Below, one piece after another: positions 8,652 through 17,980 of a stretch of DNA of 64,000 nt (position 1 is the stretch's first letter; every line of letters begins with the position of its first letter). The notes beneath the pieces were generated by a model. That model saw nothing but the letters and a program-made list of their open reading frames with translations. It was not told the DNA's origin and did no database searches. A program made the position numbers and the translations under genes. This DNA comes from Nitrobacter sp051535215 (GTDB taxonomy: Bacteria; Pseudomonadota; Alphaproteobacteria; Rhizobiales; Xanthobacteraceae), in assembly GCF_051535215.1 (NCBI RefSeq), contig NZ_JBPPLY010000009.1, positions 62,001 through 126,000 on the forward strand, read 5' to 3'.

Positions 8652-9179
8652 CTATTTCGTAGCGAGCTTGGCAGCCTTGGTGAACTTCTTCAGCACGCGG
8701 TCACGTTTCAGCTTCGAGAGGTGATCGACAAACAGCACGCCGTTGAGGTGGTCGATCTCGTGCTGGATGCAGGTGGCGAAAAGACCCTCGGCATCCTCCT
8801 CGTGCACCTTGCCGTCGAGATCGGTAAAGCGGATCCGCACACGCGCCGGCCGTTCGACCTCCTCGTAATATTCGGGGATCGACAGGCAGCCCTCTTCATA
8901 GACCGAGAGTTCCTCGGATGCCGACAGGATTTCCGGGTTGATGAAGACGCGCGGCCGCGGGGTGAGTTCGCCCTCCTCGTCGCGCCGGGCGAGGTCCATG
9001 GTGATGATGCGGACGGGCTGCGCGATCTGGATGCCGGCGAGCCCGATGCCCGGCGCGTCATACATGGTCTCGAACATGTCGTCGGCGAGTTTGCGGACTT
9101 CCGGCGTGACTTTTTCGATCGGCCTGGAAACGAGGCGCAACTGCTTGTCCGGCAGGATGATTATTTCGCGAAGGGCCAT
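8652..9179 (-). CDS. def: Peptide deformylase
   Basis: Removes the N-formyl group from nascent proteins, paired functionally with Fmt encoded downstream. The protein has 175 residues from the ATG at 9179. All three family motifs are present: GIGLAGIQ at 44-51 (the usual GxGLAAxQ with Gly for the second Ala), EGCLS at 96-100 with metal-ligand Cys98, and QHEIDH at 139-144 giving ligands His140 and His144 with catalytic Glu141. An upstream ATG at 9215 is open in frame, but the MALREI start matches the family. Confidence 0.97.
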   Translation of the reverse strand: MALREIIILPDKQLRLVSRPIEKVTPEVRKLADDMFETMYDAPGIGLAGIQIAQPVRIITMDLARRDEEGELTPRPRVFINPEILSASEELSVYEEGCLSIPEYYEEVERPARVRIRFTDLDGKVHEEDAEGLFATCIQHEIDHLNGVLFVDHLSKLKRDRVLKKFTKAAKLATK

Positions 9180-9330
9180 AGCGGGCGATGTAATCCCACG
9201 GTCTGTCGGGGTCAATCCGTGCGTTGGCGGCCGTCAAACCGTTGATTGGCGAAAAAAAACGCAGCTTTTCGCTCTCTTATAACGTTCCCTTTTCGTTCGC
9301 GCTAGCCGCCGAATCGGGTAAAAAGACCGG

Positions 9331-10545
9331 ATGAACGACATCCTTTTCATGCTGGGCGACGTGCCGGTGCGGACCGGAGCGGTGCTGATCGGCTTCGGCG
9401 CACTGGCGCTTTTGCTGCTGCTGGTCATCGCGATTGTGATCGCACGGTCGGGCCGCCGGGGGACCGATATGGCGATGGCGCAGGCGAGCCGCGCCGACGA
9501 GCTGGAGGAACGTCTTATCGACATGATGCGCACGCAGGCCGAGATGACCGGTCGCGTCGACGCCATGGGCAAGGCGCTCGCCGGCCGGCAGGCGGAGATG
9601 GCGCGGGCGGTCAGCGACCGGCTCGACGCGGTCACCCACCGGGTCGGGCAGTCGATGGAGCAGACCACGCGCAACACCATGGACAGCCTGCGGGTGCTGC
9701 ACGAACGGCTCGGCATTATCGACAACGCGCACCAGAACCTGACCGAACTGACGACGCAGGTGACGACGCTGCGCGATGTGCTCGCCAACAAGCAGTCGCG
9801 CGGCGCATTCGGTCAGGCGCGGATGGAAGCGATCGTGCAGGACGGCATGCCGAAAGACTCGTTTGCCTTCCAGTACACGCTGTCGAACGGCAAGCGGCCG
9901 GACTGTGTGATCTTCCTTCCCGACCAGCGGCCGCTCTGCATCGACGCGAAATTCCCACTGGAGGCGATGACGGCGCTGCACGACGCCCGCAACGACGACG
10001 AAAGGAAATTCGCAAGCCAGCGGTTGCGCGCCGACGTCATGAAACACGTCGCCGACATCGCCGGCAAATACCTGATCCCCGGCGAGACCCAGGACAACGC
10101 GCTGATGTTCGTGCCGTCCGAGTCGGTCTATGCCGAGATCTACGACGCCTTCGATGACGTGATCCAGAAGGCGTATCGCGCCCGGGTCGTGCTGGTGTCG
10201 CCGTCGCTCCTGATGCTGGCGATCCAGGTGATGCAGCAGCTTCTCAAGGACGCGCGGATGCGCGATGCCGCGGACAAGGTCCGGATCGAAGTCATGAACA
10301 TGATGGGCGACGTCGAGCGGCTGCGCGATCGCGTCAGCAAGCTTGGCAGCCATTTCGATCAGGTCAGCGAGGACGTCAGGCAGGTGCTGATCTCGGTCGG
10401 CAAGATCGGCAAGCGCGCGACAAAGATCGAAGAGCTCGATTTCAGCAAGGACGAGGTGGCCGCGGAGACTCAGCGGGTCACCAAGGCCGGCGAACCGGAA
10501 ATGTTTCCGCCGCGACTCGCCCCGAAAATCCAGGCGGGGGAGTAA
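9331..10545 (+). CDS. rmuC: DNA recombination protein RmuC
   Basis: 404-residue RmuC family protein. It has one N-terminal membrane segment (about residues 10-35). A long coiled-coil region follows (about 45-140, rich in Glu, Arg and Gln). The nuclease-like RmuC domain comes next, with LPDQRPLCIDAKFPLEAM and the MFVPSESVYAEIYD motif. In E. coli RmuC limits inversions at short inverted repeats; the biochemical activity is not settled. It is transcribed away from def and ends 53 bases before the MFS gene. Confidence 0.93.
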   Translation: MNDILFMLGDVPVRTGAVLIGFGALALLLLLVIAIVIARSGRRGTDMAMAQASRADELEERLIDMMRTQAEMTGRVDAMGKALAGRQAEMARAVSDRLDAVTHRVGQSMEQTTRNTMDSLRVLHERLGIIDNAHQNLTELTTQVTTLRDVLANKQSRGAFGQARMEAIVQDGMPKDSFAFQYTLSNGKRPDCVIFLPDQRPLCIDAKFPLEAMTALHDARNDDERKFASQRLRADVMKHVADIAGKYLIPGETQDNALMFVPSESVYAEIYDAFDDVIQKAYRARVVLVSPSLLMLAIQVMQQLLKDARMRDAADKVRIEVMNMMGDVERLRDRVSKLGSHFDQVSEDVRQVLISVGKIGKRATKIEELDFSKDEVAAETQRVTKAGEPEMFPPRLAPKIQAGE

Positions 10546-10598
10546 GCTTTCGTGGATTTTCCCATAAGGGGAGAAGCAGAATCTGCTAGCACAGCGGC

Positions 10599-11960
10599 AT
10601 GACCGCTCCGGACGCCGCCGCCACGACGAAGCCATCCGACACCGCGCCGCGTGCCTCATGGCGCGAGAGCATCGCGGTCTATCTGCAACCGCGCGTCCTC
10701 ATCGTGATGCTGCTGGGCTTCTCGTCCGGCCTGCCGCTGGCGCTGTCGGGCTCGACGCTGCAGATATGGATGAAGGAATCCGGCATCGACCTGCGCGCCA
10801 TCGGACTTTTCGTTCTGGTCGGCACGCCCTATACGCTGAAGTTCCTCTGGGCGCCGCTGGTCGATGCCTTGCACATTCCGCTTTTGACGCGGCGTTTCGG
10901 TCGCCGCCGCGGCTGGCTCGTGTTCTCGCAAATGCTCCTGATTGCAACGATCCTGCTCCTGGGATCGACCGATCCGGTGCGGGCGCCATGGCTGGTCGCG
11001 CTCGGCGCGGTGCTGGTGGCGGCGACATCGGCGACGCAGGACATCGTGGTCGACGCCTTTCGCGTCGAGAGCCTGCCGGAAAGCGAACAGGCCGCCGGCA
11101 TGGCGGGTTATGTCGCCGCCTATCGCATCGGCATGCTGGTCTCGACCGCCGGCGCTCTCTTTCTCGTCAGCGCGTTCGAAGGGACAGGGCTGGTCCGCGC
11201 CTCGGCGTGGACGTGGGGCTATGTCAGCATGGCGGCGATGGTCCTGATCGGAACTGTCACCGCACTGGCGGCTACCGAGCCCGAGCAATCCGCGCAGGCC
11301 GAAGCTTCGACGGCGGCGCAAACCGCAGTCACGCGCGTGATGCAGGCCGCGGTCGGCGCATTTTCGGAATTCCTGAGCCGCAAGGATGCGATCGCCGCAC
11401 TCGCCTTTATCGTGCTGTTCAAGTTCACCGACGCGTTCTCCGGCAGCATGACCGCGCCGTTCGTCATCGATCTCGGCTTCACCCGCAATGACTATGCCGC
11501 CATCGTCAAGGGTGTCGGCTTGGCCGCGACGCTGATCGGCGGTTTCGCAGGTGGCTTCGTAGCGCGGCGCTATTCGCTGTCGGCCAGCCTGTGGATCGGC
11601 GGCGTCTTGCAGGCGGTCGCCAACCTGTCGTTCTCCTGGCTGGCGCTGGTCGGCGTCAATCAATGGGCGCTGGCGGTCGCGATTACCGCGGAAAATTTCA
11701 CCAGCGCCATCGGCACGGTGATCTTCGTCGCCTATCTCTCGGCGCTGTGCCGCAATCCGCTGCACACCGCCACCCAATATGCCCTGCTCACGGCGTTGGC
11801 CGCGGTCGGCCGGACCTATCTGTCCGCAAGCGCCGGCTTCGTCGCCGAGGCGACCGGATGGCCGCTGTTCTTCGCGATCTGCGTCGTTGCGGCGGTGCCG
11901 AGCCTGATCCTGCTTGGCTGGCTGCAGCGGCGCGGGCACTTTGCCGCGCTGCAGACCTGA
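10599..11960 (+). CDS. MFS transporter, AmpG-like permease
   Basis: 453-residue inner-membrane protein with about twelve membrane segments and the opening VMLLGFSSGLPLAL...LQIWMKESGIDLRAIGL typical of the AmpG group, which imports anhydro-muropeptides for cell-wall recycling. The cytoplasmic loop RRFGRRRGWLV between helices 2 and 3 and the ATSATQDIVVDAFR stretch are also AmpG features. The stop lies 33 bases from the end of the convergent EamA gene. Assignment to AmpG rather than a paralogue is probable, not proven. Confidence 0.82.
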   Translation: MTAPDAAATTKPSDTAPRASWRESIAVYLQPRVLIVMLLGFSSGLPLALSGSTLQIWMKESGIDLRAIGLFVLVGTPYTLKFLWAPLVDALHIPLLTRRFGRRRGWLVFSQMLLIATILLLGSTDPVRAPWLVALGAVLVAATSATQDIVVDAFRVESLPESEQAAGMAGYVAAYRIGMLVSTAGALFLVSAFEGTGLVRASAWTWGYVSMAAMVLIGTVTALAATEPEQSAQAEASTAAQTAVTRVMQAAVGAFSEFLSRKDAIAALAFIVLFKFTDAFSGSMTAPFVIDLGFTRNDYAAIVKGVGLAATLIGGFAGGFVARRYSLSASLWIGGVLQAVANLSFSWLALVGVNQWALAVAITAENFTSAIGTVIFVAYLSALCRNPLHTATQYALLTALAAVGRTYLSASAGFVAEATGWPLFFAICVVAAVPSLILLGWLQRRGHFAALQT

Positions 11961-11993
11961 GCGGCGGGAGGCGGGCAGGGCGGGATTGAAGAT

Positions 11994-12860
11994 CTATCTG
12001 CGGAGCATATCCTTCGCCGCGATCAATCCGCCGCCCGCGATCAGGACCGCCGCGCCGGCGAGCGTTGCTGTCGGTTTGGCAAACCCCGCCAGTATCAGGA
12101 ACGTGGTCGACAGCAGCGGCGTCGCATAGGCGGCCGCGCCGAGCACGCGAATGTCGCCGCGCTTCATGCCGATGTCCCAGACATAGAAGGCGAGGCCGAC
12201 CGGGCCGACGCCGAGCGCGGCGATCGCAAGCCATTGCGTGCCGCTGTCCGGCCACACCGTCGGTTCCGCAAACTCATGCGTGATCGCCGCCAATGCCGCC
12301 GTCGCGAGGCAGAAGCCGGCGACCGCATCCGTCGGAACCGTGGCCAGCCGCCGCGACAGTACGGAATATGCCGCCCAGACGAACGCCGCGACGAACGCGG
12401 CCGCAAGCCCCCGGATCTGGGTTGGTTCGAACGTGATTGAGGTGTTGCCGGCGACCAGAAGGACCGTTCCGGCGAGCCCGAGAAGTGCACCGATCAGATG
12501 ATGCGGCGCCAGTCGCTCGCCCGGCAGCAACGACGAAAACAGCACGATCAACAGCGGCCAGAGATAGTTCAAAAGGCCCGCCTCGGCGGGCGGCGCCAGG
12601 CGCAGCGCGATGAAATACAGCGCGTGATAGCCGAACAGTCCGCCGACCCCGACGAGCCACGCGACCGGCGGCTGCCGCAATGCGCGGATGCCCTGGGGTC
12701 GAAACAGCCAGCTCGCGCAGCCGGAAAGGCCGCCGATCGCAAACGTCATCGCCGCCAGTTGGAATGCGGGAATGCGCCCGGTCGCGACCGCCATGACCGC
12801 GAGCAGCGACCACATCAGGATGGCGGTGAGGCCAATGAGCGTGGCGGTGCGGGAGGTCAT
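11994..12860 (-). CDS. DMT-family exporter (EamA domains, YddG-like)
   Basis: 288-residue inner-membrane protein with two EamA repeats and about ten membrane segments. The N-terminus TLIGLTAILMWSLLAVMAVATG and the GLFGYHALYFIALRLAPPAEAGLLNYLWPLLIVLFS region are very like YddG-type amino-acid and metabolite exporters. The ATG at 12860 is preferred over one at 12926, because the extra residues fall into an intergenic repeat element. A possible role is aromatic amino-acid efflux, by family resemblance only. Confidence 0.85.
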   Translation of the reverse strand: MTSRTATLIGLTAILMWSLLAVMAVATGRIPAFQLAAMTFAIGGLSGCASWLFRPQGIRALRQPPVAWLVGVGGLFGYHALYFIALRLAPPAEAGLLNYLWPLLIVLFSSLLPGERLAPHHLIGALLGLAGTVLLVAGNTSITFEPTQIRGLAAAFVAAFVWAAYSVLSRRLATVPTDAVAGFCLATAALAAITHEFAEPTVWPDSGTQWLAIAALGVGPVGLAFYVWDIGMKRGDIRVLGAAAYATPLLSTTFLILAGFAKPTATLAGAAVLIAGGGLIAAKDMLRR

Positions 12861-12873
12861 GGAAAACTTCTCT

Positions 12874-13024
12874 GTCGTGGCCGGGCTAAAGCGCGAAGCG
12901 CGTCTTCGCGCAGATATTCCGGCCATCCACGTCTTTTCCGTCGGAATGTTTGAAAGACATGGATGCCCGGCACATAGGCTAGCGAAGCGACGACGTTCTT
13001 CGAACGGCTATCGCCGGGCATGAC
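12874..13024. repeat. Family A intergenic repeat (MITE-like, copy 1)
   Basis: About 150-bp element whose ends are imperfect inverted copies of each other (GTCGTGGCCGGGC at the left, GCCGGGCATGAC at the right). An internal pair of CATCCACGTCTT/GACATGGATG-like arms is also present. The reverse complement aligns along its length with the element at 29544-29690. It contains no gene. The ends and size fit a non-autonomous mobile or REP-type element. Confidence 0.75.
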
Positions 13025-13101
13025 GGCTTGCTGTCAACAGTTTCAACGATCTGCGGGAATCACGCGCTTTACGCGCGCGTTTTTTTTCACGGTAGGCGCG
13101 C

Positions 13102-13827
13102 TCATGCCAGATATTGCCCGCCATTGATGCTCAGCGTCGATCCGGTGATGAAACCGGCGTCGTCGGAGGCAAGGAACACCACCGCGCGCGCGATCTCCTC
13201 GGGCTCGCCGAGGCGACTCGCCGGGATCTGCGGCAGGATGCTTTTCTCGATGACGTCTTTCGGCACCGCCTGCACCATTTCGGTGTTGATGTAGCCCGGG
13301 CAGATCGCGTTCACAGTGATTCCGGTCTTGGCGTTTTCCAGCGCCAAGGCCTTGGTGAAGCCGATGTCGCCGGCCTTCGCCGCCGAATAGTTCACCTGGC
13401 CGAACTGACCCTTCTGGCCGTTGACCGACGAAATGTTAATGATGCGGCCAAACTTGCGCGCGCGCATGCCCTCGATCACCGGCCGCGTCATGTTGAACAG
13501 CGAACCGAGGTTGGTGTTGATGACGGCGCTCCACTGCTCGAGCGTCATCTTGTGGAAGGCGCCATCTTTGGTGATGCCGGCATTGTTGACGAGCACCTCG
13601 ACGGGACCGAGTTCAGCCTCGACCTTCCTGACGCCGTCCGCGCAGGCCTCGAAGGAGGCGACGTCCCACTTGTAGACGGGGATGCCGGTCTCCGCCTTGA
13701 ATTTCTCCGCCGCAGCATCGTTGCCCGCGTAACTCGCGCCGACCATATATCCAGCCGCTTTCAGCGCCTTGCTGATCGCGCCGCCGATGCCCCGCGTTCC
13801 TCCCGTCACCAGTGCCACTCGTGCCAT
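13102..13827 (-). CDS. phaB: Acetoacetyl-CoA reductase
   Basis: NADPH-dependent short-chain dehydrogenase that makes (R)-3-hydroxybutyryl-CoA, the monomer for polyhydroxybutyrate. Of 241 residues, the nucleotide-binding motif TGGTRGIGG spans 8-16, NNAGIT starts at 81, and the catalytic set fits Ser134, Tyr147 and Lys151 (NYSAAKAG). The sequence is specific for the PhaB branch rather than FabG (QFGQVNYSAAKAGD, MVQAVP). It follows phaA on the same strand, but a strong terminator hairpin lies between them. Confidence 0.95.
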   Translation of the reverse strand: MARVALVTGGTRGIGGAISKALKAAGYMVGASYAGNDAAAEKFKAETGIPVYKWDVASFEACADGVRKVEAELGPVEVLVNNAGITKDGAFHKMTLEQWSAVINTNLGSLFNMTRPVIEGMRARKFGRIINISSVNGQKGQFGQVNYSAAKAGDIGFTKALALENAKTGITVNAICPGYINTEMVQAVPKDVIEKSILPQIPASRLGEPEEIARAVVFLASDDAGFITGSTLSINGGQYLA

Positions 13828-13887
13828 TGCGTCGTTCTCCCTGAGAGCAAACCGGAATCGTCACGGCCGTTGGAAAGAGCTTGCAGA

Positions 13888-13917
13888 TTAAAAATGCCCG
13901 GCTTGTGACCGGGCATT
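13888..13917 (-). terminator. Rho-independent terminator between phaA and phaB
   Basis: Read on the minus strand, a perfect 9-bp stem (AATGCCCGG pairing with CCGGGCATT, loop of 7) is followed directly by a run of T residues. It lies after the phaA stop and 60-90 bases before the phaB start, so it could separate or attenuate expression of the two genes. Confidence 0.8.
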
Positions 13918-13970
13918 CCGTCGTCAATCAACTGCGGTGAGCTAACGTCATTTGGAGCGTCCGCCGCCGC

Positions 13971-15149
<1,179 letters not shown>

Positions 15150-15447
15150 GGATATCTCCTGGAGCTTGAGCGACTGGCTGGTTGAATATTTGACGATGGT
15201 TGCCGCGCCGGCAACCCGTGGCACACGTTTACCCTGTTAACCTCACGAGAGTGTGTCAATTGCACCAATGACCGGAATGCGTGCCCAAGCATATTCCTGA
15301 GCAGTCTCTATGCGTTGGAATTAACTGGTTCTTCATAAAACGGTAGCCGAAGGCCGCCGAAAGTGCTTACTTTGCTGCAATGCGCTTGTTAACCCCATCG
15401 TGGACGCCGGCGGGGTTTCTTGTCCTCTGTATGGACGTGTGGGACCT
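15150..15447. other. phaA-phaR divergent intergenic region
   Basis: 298 bases with no gene. It must hold the promoters of both phaA and phaR. A TGC-rich stretch (TTTGCTGCAATGCGC, about 15370-15384) lies upstream of phaR and could be a PhaR-binding site, because PhaR proteins bind TGC-rich sequences and repress their own gene. No perfect palindrome was found, so this is a suggestion only. Confidence 0.3.
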
Positions 15448-16044
15448 ATGGCGAAATCAGAGACACCGACGACCATCAAGAAATATGCGAACCGGAGGCT
15501 CTATAATACCGGAACCAGCACCTATGTGACGCTCGAAGATCTCGCGGCGATGGTCAAGCAGGGCGAAGACTTCCTTGTCTTCGACGCCAAGACCGGCGAC
15601 GACATCACCCGCTCGGTGCTGGCGCAGATCATTTTCGAACAGGAAAACAAGGCCGGACAAAATCTGCTCCCGACCACGTTCCTGCGGCAACTGATCCGGT
15701 TCTATGGCGACAGCATGCAGATGGTGGTGCCGAAATATCTCGAACGATCGATCGACATGCTCACCCAGGAGCAGGAGAAGTTTCGCAAGCAGATGACAAG
15801 CACTTTCAGCGGCACCCCTTTCGCGCCGCTCGAGGAGCACGTCCGCCGCAACATGGAATTGTTCGAGCGGACCTTCGCGATGTTCAAGCCGTTCGTGCCG
15901 CCGCGCGGTGGCAGTGCCGCTCCCGAGCCGGAAAAAACACCCGATGCACCGGGCGACGGCGACAATATCGATGACCTTCGCCGTCAGATGAAAGAAATGC
16001 AGGAACGGCTCGAACGGATGTCGAAAGAGCCGAAGAAGGAGTAG
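15448..16044 (+). CDS. phaR: Polyhydroxyalkanoate synthesis repressor PhaR
   Basis: 198-residue regulator that binds both DNA and PHB granules and represses phasin genes and its own gene. The N-terminal DNA-binding domain opens TTIKKYANRRLYNT and includes the TYVTLEDLA segment. A PHB-accumulation regulatory domain follows around residues 65-130 (RSVLAQIIFEQENK, LIRFYGDSMQ). The C-terminus is a charged coiled coil. The ATG at 15448 gives the family N-terminus; an upstream in-frame ATG at 15400 does not. Confidence 0.95.
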   Translation: MAKSETPTTIKKYANRRLYNTGTSTYVTLEDLAAMVKQGEDFLVFDAKTGDDITRSVLAQIIFEQENKAGQNLLPTTFLRQLIRFYGDSMQMVVPKYLERSIDMLTQEQEKFRKQMTSTFSGTPFAPLEEHVRRNMELFERTFAMFKPFVPPRGGSAAPEPEKTPDAPGDGDNIDDLRRQMKEMQERLERMSKEPKKE

Positions 16045-16106
16045 GCCTCGCGGCGCTTTCGCCCGTTTTCTCGTCTGGCGCCATCGGTGCGAGAGTTTTC
16101 CCGACG

Positions 16107-16190
16107 GGCTCCGGATTCTTGACGCGTTGTCTTTGCGCGAACCGGTATCCGTCCTCGGTCAGTCCCGAGGATGGACTTGCTCAAAACGCT
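16107..16190 (+). repeat. Family C intergenic repeat (copy 1, lacking the hairpin end)
   Basis: Carries the family C core: a GACGCGTT...GCGCGAACCGGTATCC stretch followed by an AAAACGCT end, with an internal CCTCGG/CCGAGG dyad. Other copies are at 17797, 34274, 50831, 60121 and a partial one at 63313. It fills the gap between phaR and the ugpB stop. Confidence 0.7.
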
Positions 16191-16199
16191 GTTGCCCGC

Positions 16200-17525
16200 T
16201 CACGGATTGGTGCGCTCGAACTGGCGCAACAGCTCGTTGCCGCGCTGAACCGCCTCATCCATGGCGGCCTGCGCGCTTTTTTTGCCGCTGAAAGCCTGTT
16301 CGAGTTCATCTTCGATGACAGCGCGGATCAAAACGAATGAGCCGAGCCGCAATCCTCTCGAATTCTCGGTCGGCGGCTTCAGTGTCATCTGTTCGATCGC
16401 GATCGCGGATCCTGGATTGCGATCGTAAAAGCCCTGCGCGCGGGTGAGATCGAACGCTGCGCGGGTGATCGGCAGGTAGCCGGTGTTCTGATGCCAGGCC
16501 GCCTGAACCTCAGGCTTCGACAGGTAGGCGAAGAATTTCGCGACGCCCTTGTATTCCTCGCGCGGGCGATCGCGCAGCACCCATAGCGTGGCGCCGCCGA
16601 TGATGGTGTTTTGCGGCGCGCCTTTGACATCCGGCCAATAAGGCAGCATGCCGTAGCCGACCGCGAATTTGCTGTTGGCGATGATGTCCGCGCGCGTCGC
16701 CGAGGAGCCCATGAAGATGCCGCATTCGCCATGCTGGAAACGAGGCTCGGCGGTCGTCCCCCGCCCGCTGTAGTCGAAGATCTTGGTTTTCTGCCATTCG
16801 GCAAGCTGGGCGACGTGGCGGACCATCAGCGGATTGTTGAAAACGAGGACGGCGTCGAGCCCGTCGAACCCGTTGCTGCGGGTGGCGATCGGCAGGTTGT
16901 GCAAGGCGAGGAAGCTTTCGACATTGACCCATGACGGCCACGACGTGGTGAAGCCGCAGGGGACGCCGGCTGCGCGCAGCTTTTTCGCGGCCTCGCCGAG
17001 CTCCGGCCACGTCTTCGGCGGCTTCTCGGGATCAAGGCCGGCGGTGCGGAACAGATCCTTGTTGTAATAGAGGATAGGCGTCGAGACATTGAACGGGAAC
17101 GACAGCAGGTTGCCGGCGACATCGGCGTAGTATCCGGTGATGGCCGGAAGATAGTCCGCCGGGGAAAACGCTTCTTTCTCGTCGTGCATCAGTTCGAAGA
17201 CCGGATAGGTCGCGCCCTGGGCCGCCATCATGGTGGCGGTGGCGATTTCGTTGACCTGAACGATCGCGGGTTGGCTTCGCGACCGGAACGCGAAGATCGC
17301 AGCGTTCACCGTCTCGGTGTAGTTGCCCTTGTAGGTGGGCACGATCCGGTATTCGGATTGCGATTCATTGAATTTGGTTGCGAGCCGTCCGAGTTGCTGG
17401 CCAAGTTCGCCAGACATCGCGTGCCACCACGCGATCTCGGTGACGGCGTGTGCCGGAGCCGGCATCGTCGCCGTGAACTGCAGCGCGCAGAACAGCAGCG
17501 CCAGTTTCCATGCCGGTGTCCGCAT
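16200..17525 (-). CDS. ugpB: Sugar/glycerol-3-phosphate ABC transporter binding protein (UgpB-like)
   Basis: Periplasmic binding protein, 441 residues from the ATG at 17525, with a signal peptide ending near PAHA. The mature start TEIAWWHAMSGELGQQL is the UgpB signature, followed by NESQSEYRIVPTYKGNYTET and a TSWPSWVNVESF segment. By family it would bind sn-glycerol-3-phosphate or glycerophosphodiesters. No ugpA, ugpE or ugpC permease or ATPase gene is beside it. It is flanked on both sides by repeat elements, so it is an orphan here and must rely on a transporter encoded elsewhere or be a relic. Confidence 0.88.
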   Translation of the reverse strand: MRTPAWKLALLFCALQFTATMPAPAHAVTEIAWWHAMSGELGQQLGRLATKFNESQSEYRIVPTYKGNYTETVNAAIFAFRSRSQPAIVQVNEIATATMMAAQGATYPVFELMHDEKEAFSPADYLPAITGYYADVAGNLLSFPFNVSTPILYYNKDLFRTAGLDPEKPPKTWPELGEAAKKLRAAGVPCGFTTSWPSWVNVESFLALHNLPIATRSNGFDGLDAVLVFNNPLMVRHVAQLAEWQKTKIFDYSGRGTTAEPRFQHGECGIFMGSSATRADIIANSKFAVGYGMLPYWPDVKGAPQNTIIGGATLWVLRDRPREEYKGVAKFFAYLSKPEVQAAWHQNTGYLPITRAAFDLTRAQGFYDRNPGSAIAIEQMTLKPPTENSRGLRLGSFVLIRAVIEDELEQAFSGKKSAQAAMDEAVQRGNELLRQFERTNP

Positions 17526-17980
17526 CGTGTCTGTCCTCCGCCTGCGGCAGGGCGAACGGCGCCGCTGCCATGACGTCCTGATTAAGACCAACTTGCGGAC
17601 GCTGCAATTCATGACCGCGTGTCACACGACCGCATCGAGGCTCCATCGCATTGAACCTTTTTCTCGCCGGGATGACTCCATCATAGGGAGCGAGCGCCCG
17701 GTGTCCCGTCGCGCCGCCCCGTCTTGGATTTCCCTTGGGTCCCGCTCGCATCGACAGGTGAGACGTCCGGGTCCAGGAGCCTTTTCGTTTATGATAGAAG
17801 CGGGGCTCCATGATTTTGTTTTGATTCGCTTTCTTCACGCGAACCGTTATCCACTTCGCTTGAAAACGCTATAAATCCTTGTCCGGCAGTCCTTTTAAGC
17901 CGCTGTTGCCGGAGCTATGAAGGCGTGGCGCGGATTGCAGACTGCAAGCCGCACCGCATGGATCCGCAAGGTAGGATAAC
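17526..17980. other. Long intergenic region upstream of ugpB and the histidine kinase
   Basis: 455 bases without a convincing gene on either strand. It holds a family C repeat at 17797-17870 and, presumably, the divergent promoters of ugpB and the signalling operon. AAGGTAGGATAAC immediately before the TTG at 17981 supplies the ribosome-binding site of the kinase gene. Confidence 0.5.
17797..17870 (+). repeat. Family C intergenic repeat (copy 2)
   Basis: Contains the AGAAGCGGGGCTCCATGATTTTG segment (split here by the truncated hairpin arm), then CACGCGAACCGTTATCCACTT and the terminal TGAAAACGCT. It is nearly identical in its right half to the copy at 34274-34371. The left arm of the hairpin found in other copies is missing. 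Confidence 0.75.

Noticed and set aside
9277..10659. Long minus-strand frame opposite rmuC
   Set aside because: Composition is His/Arg-rich, as is typical for antisense shadows of GC-rich genes; rmuC on the plus strand is well supported.
10656..11939. Minus-strand frame opposite the AmpG-like gene
   Set aside because: Highly charged Arg/Gln/Asp composition from reversed membrane-helix codons; no family similarity.
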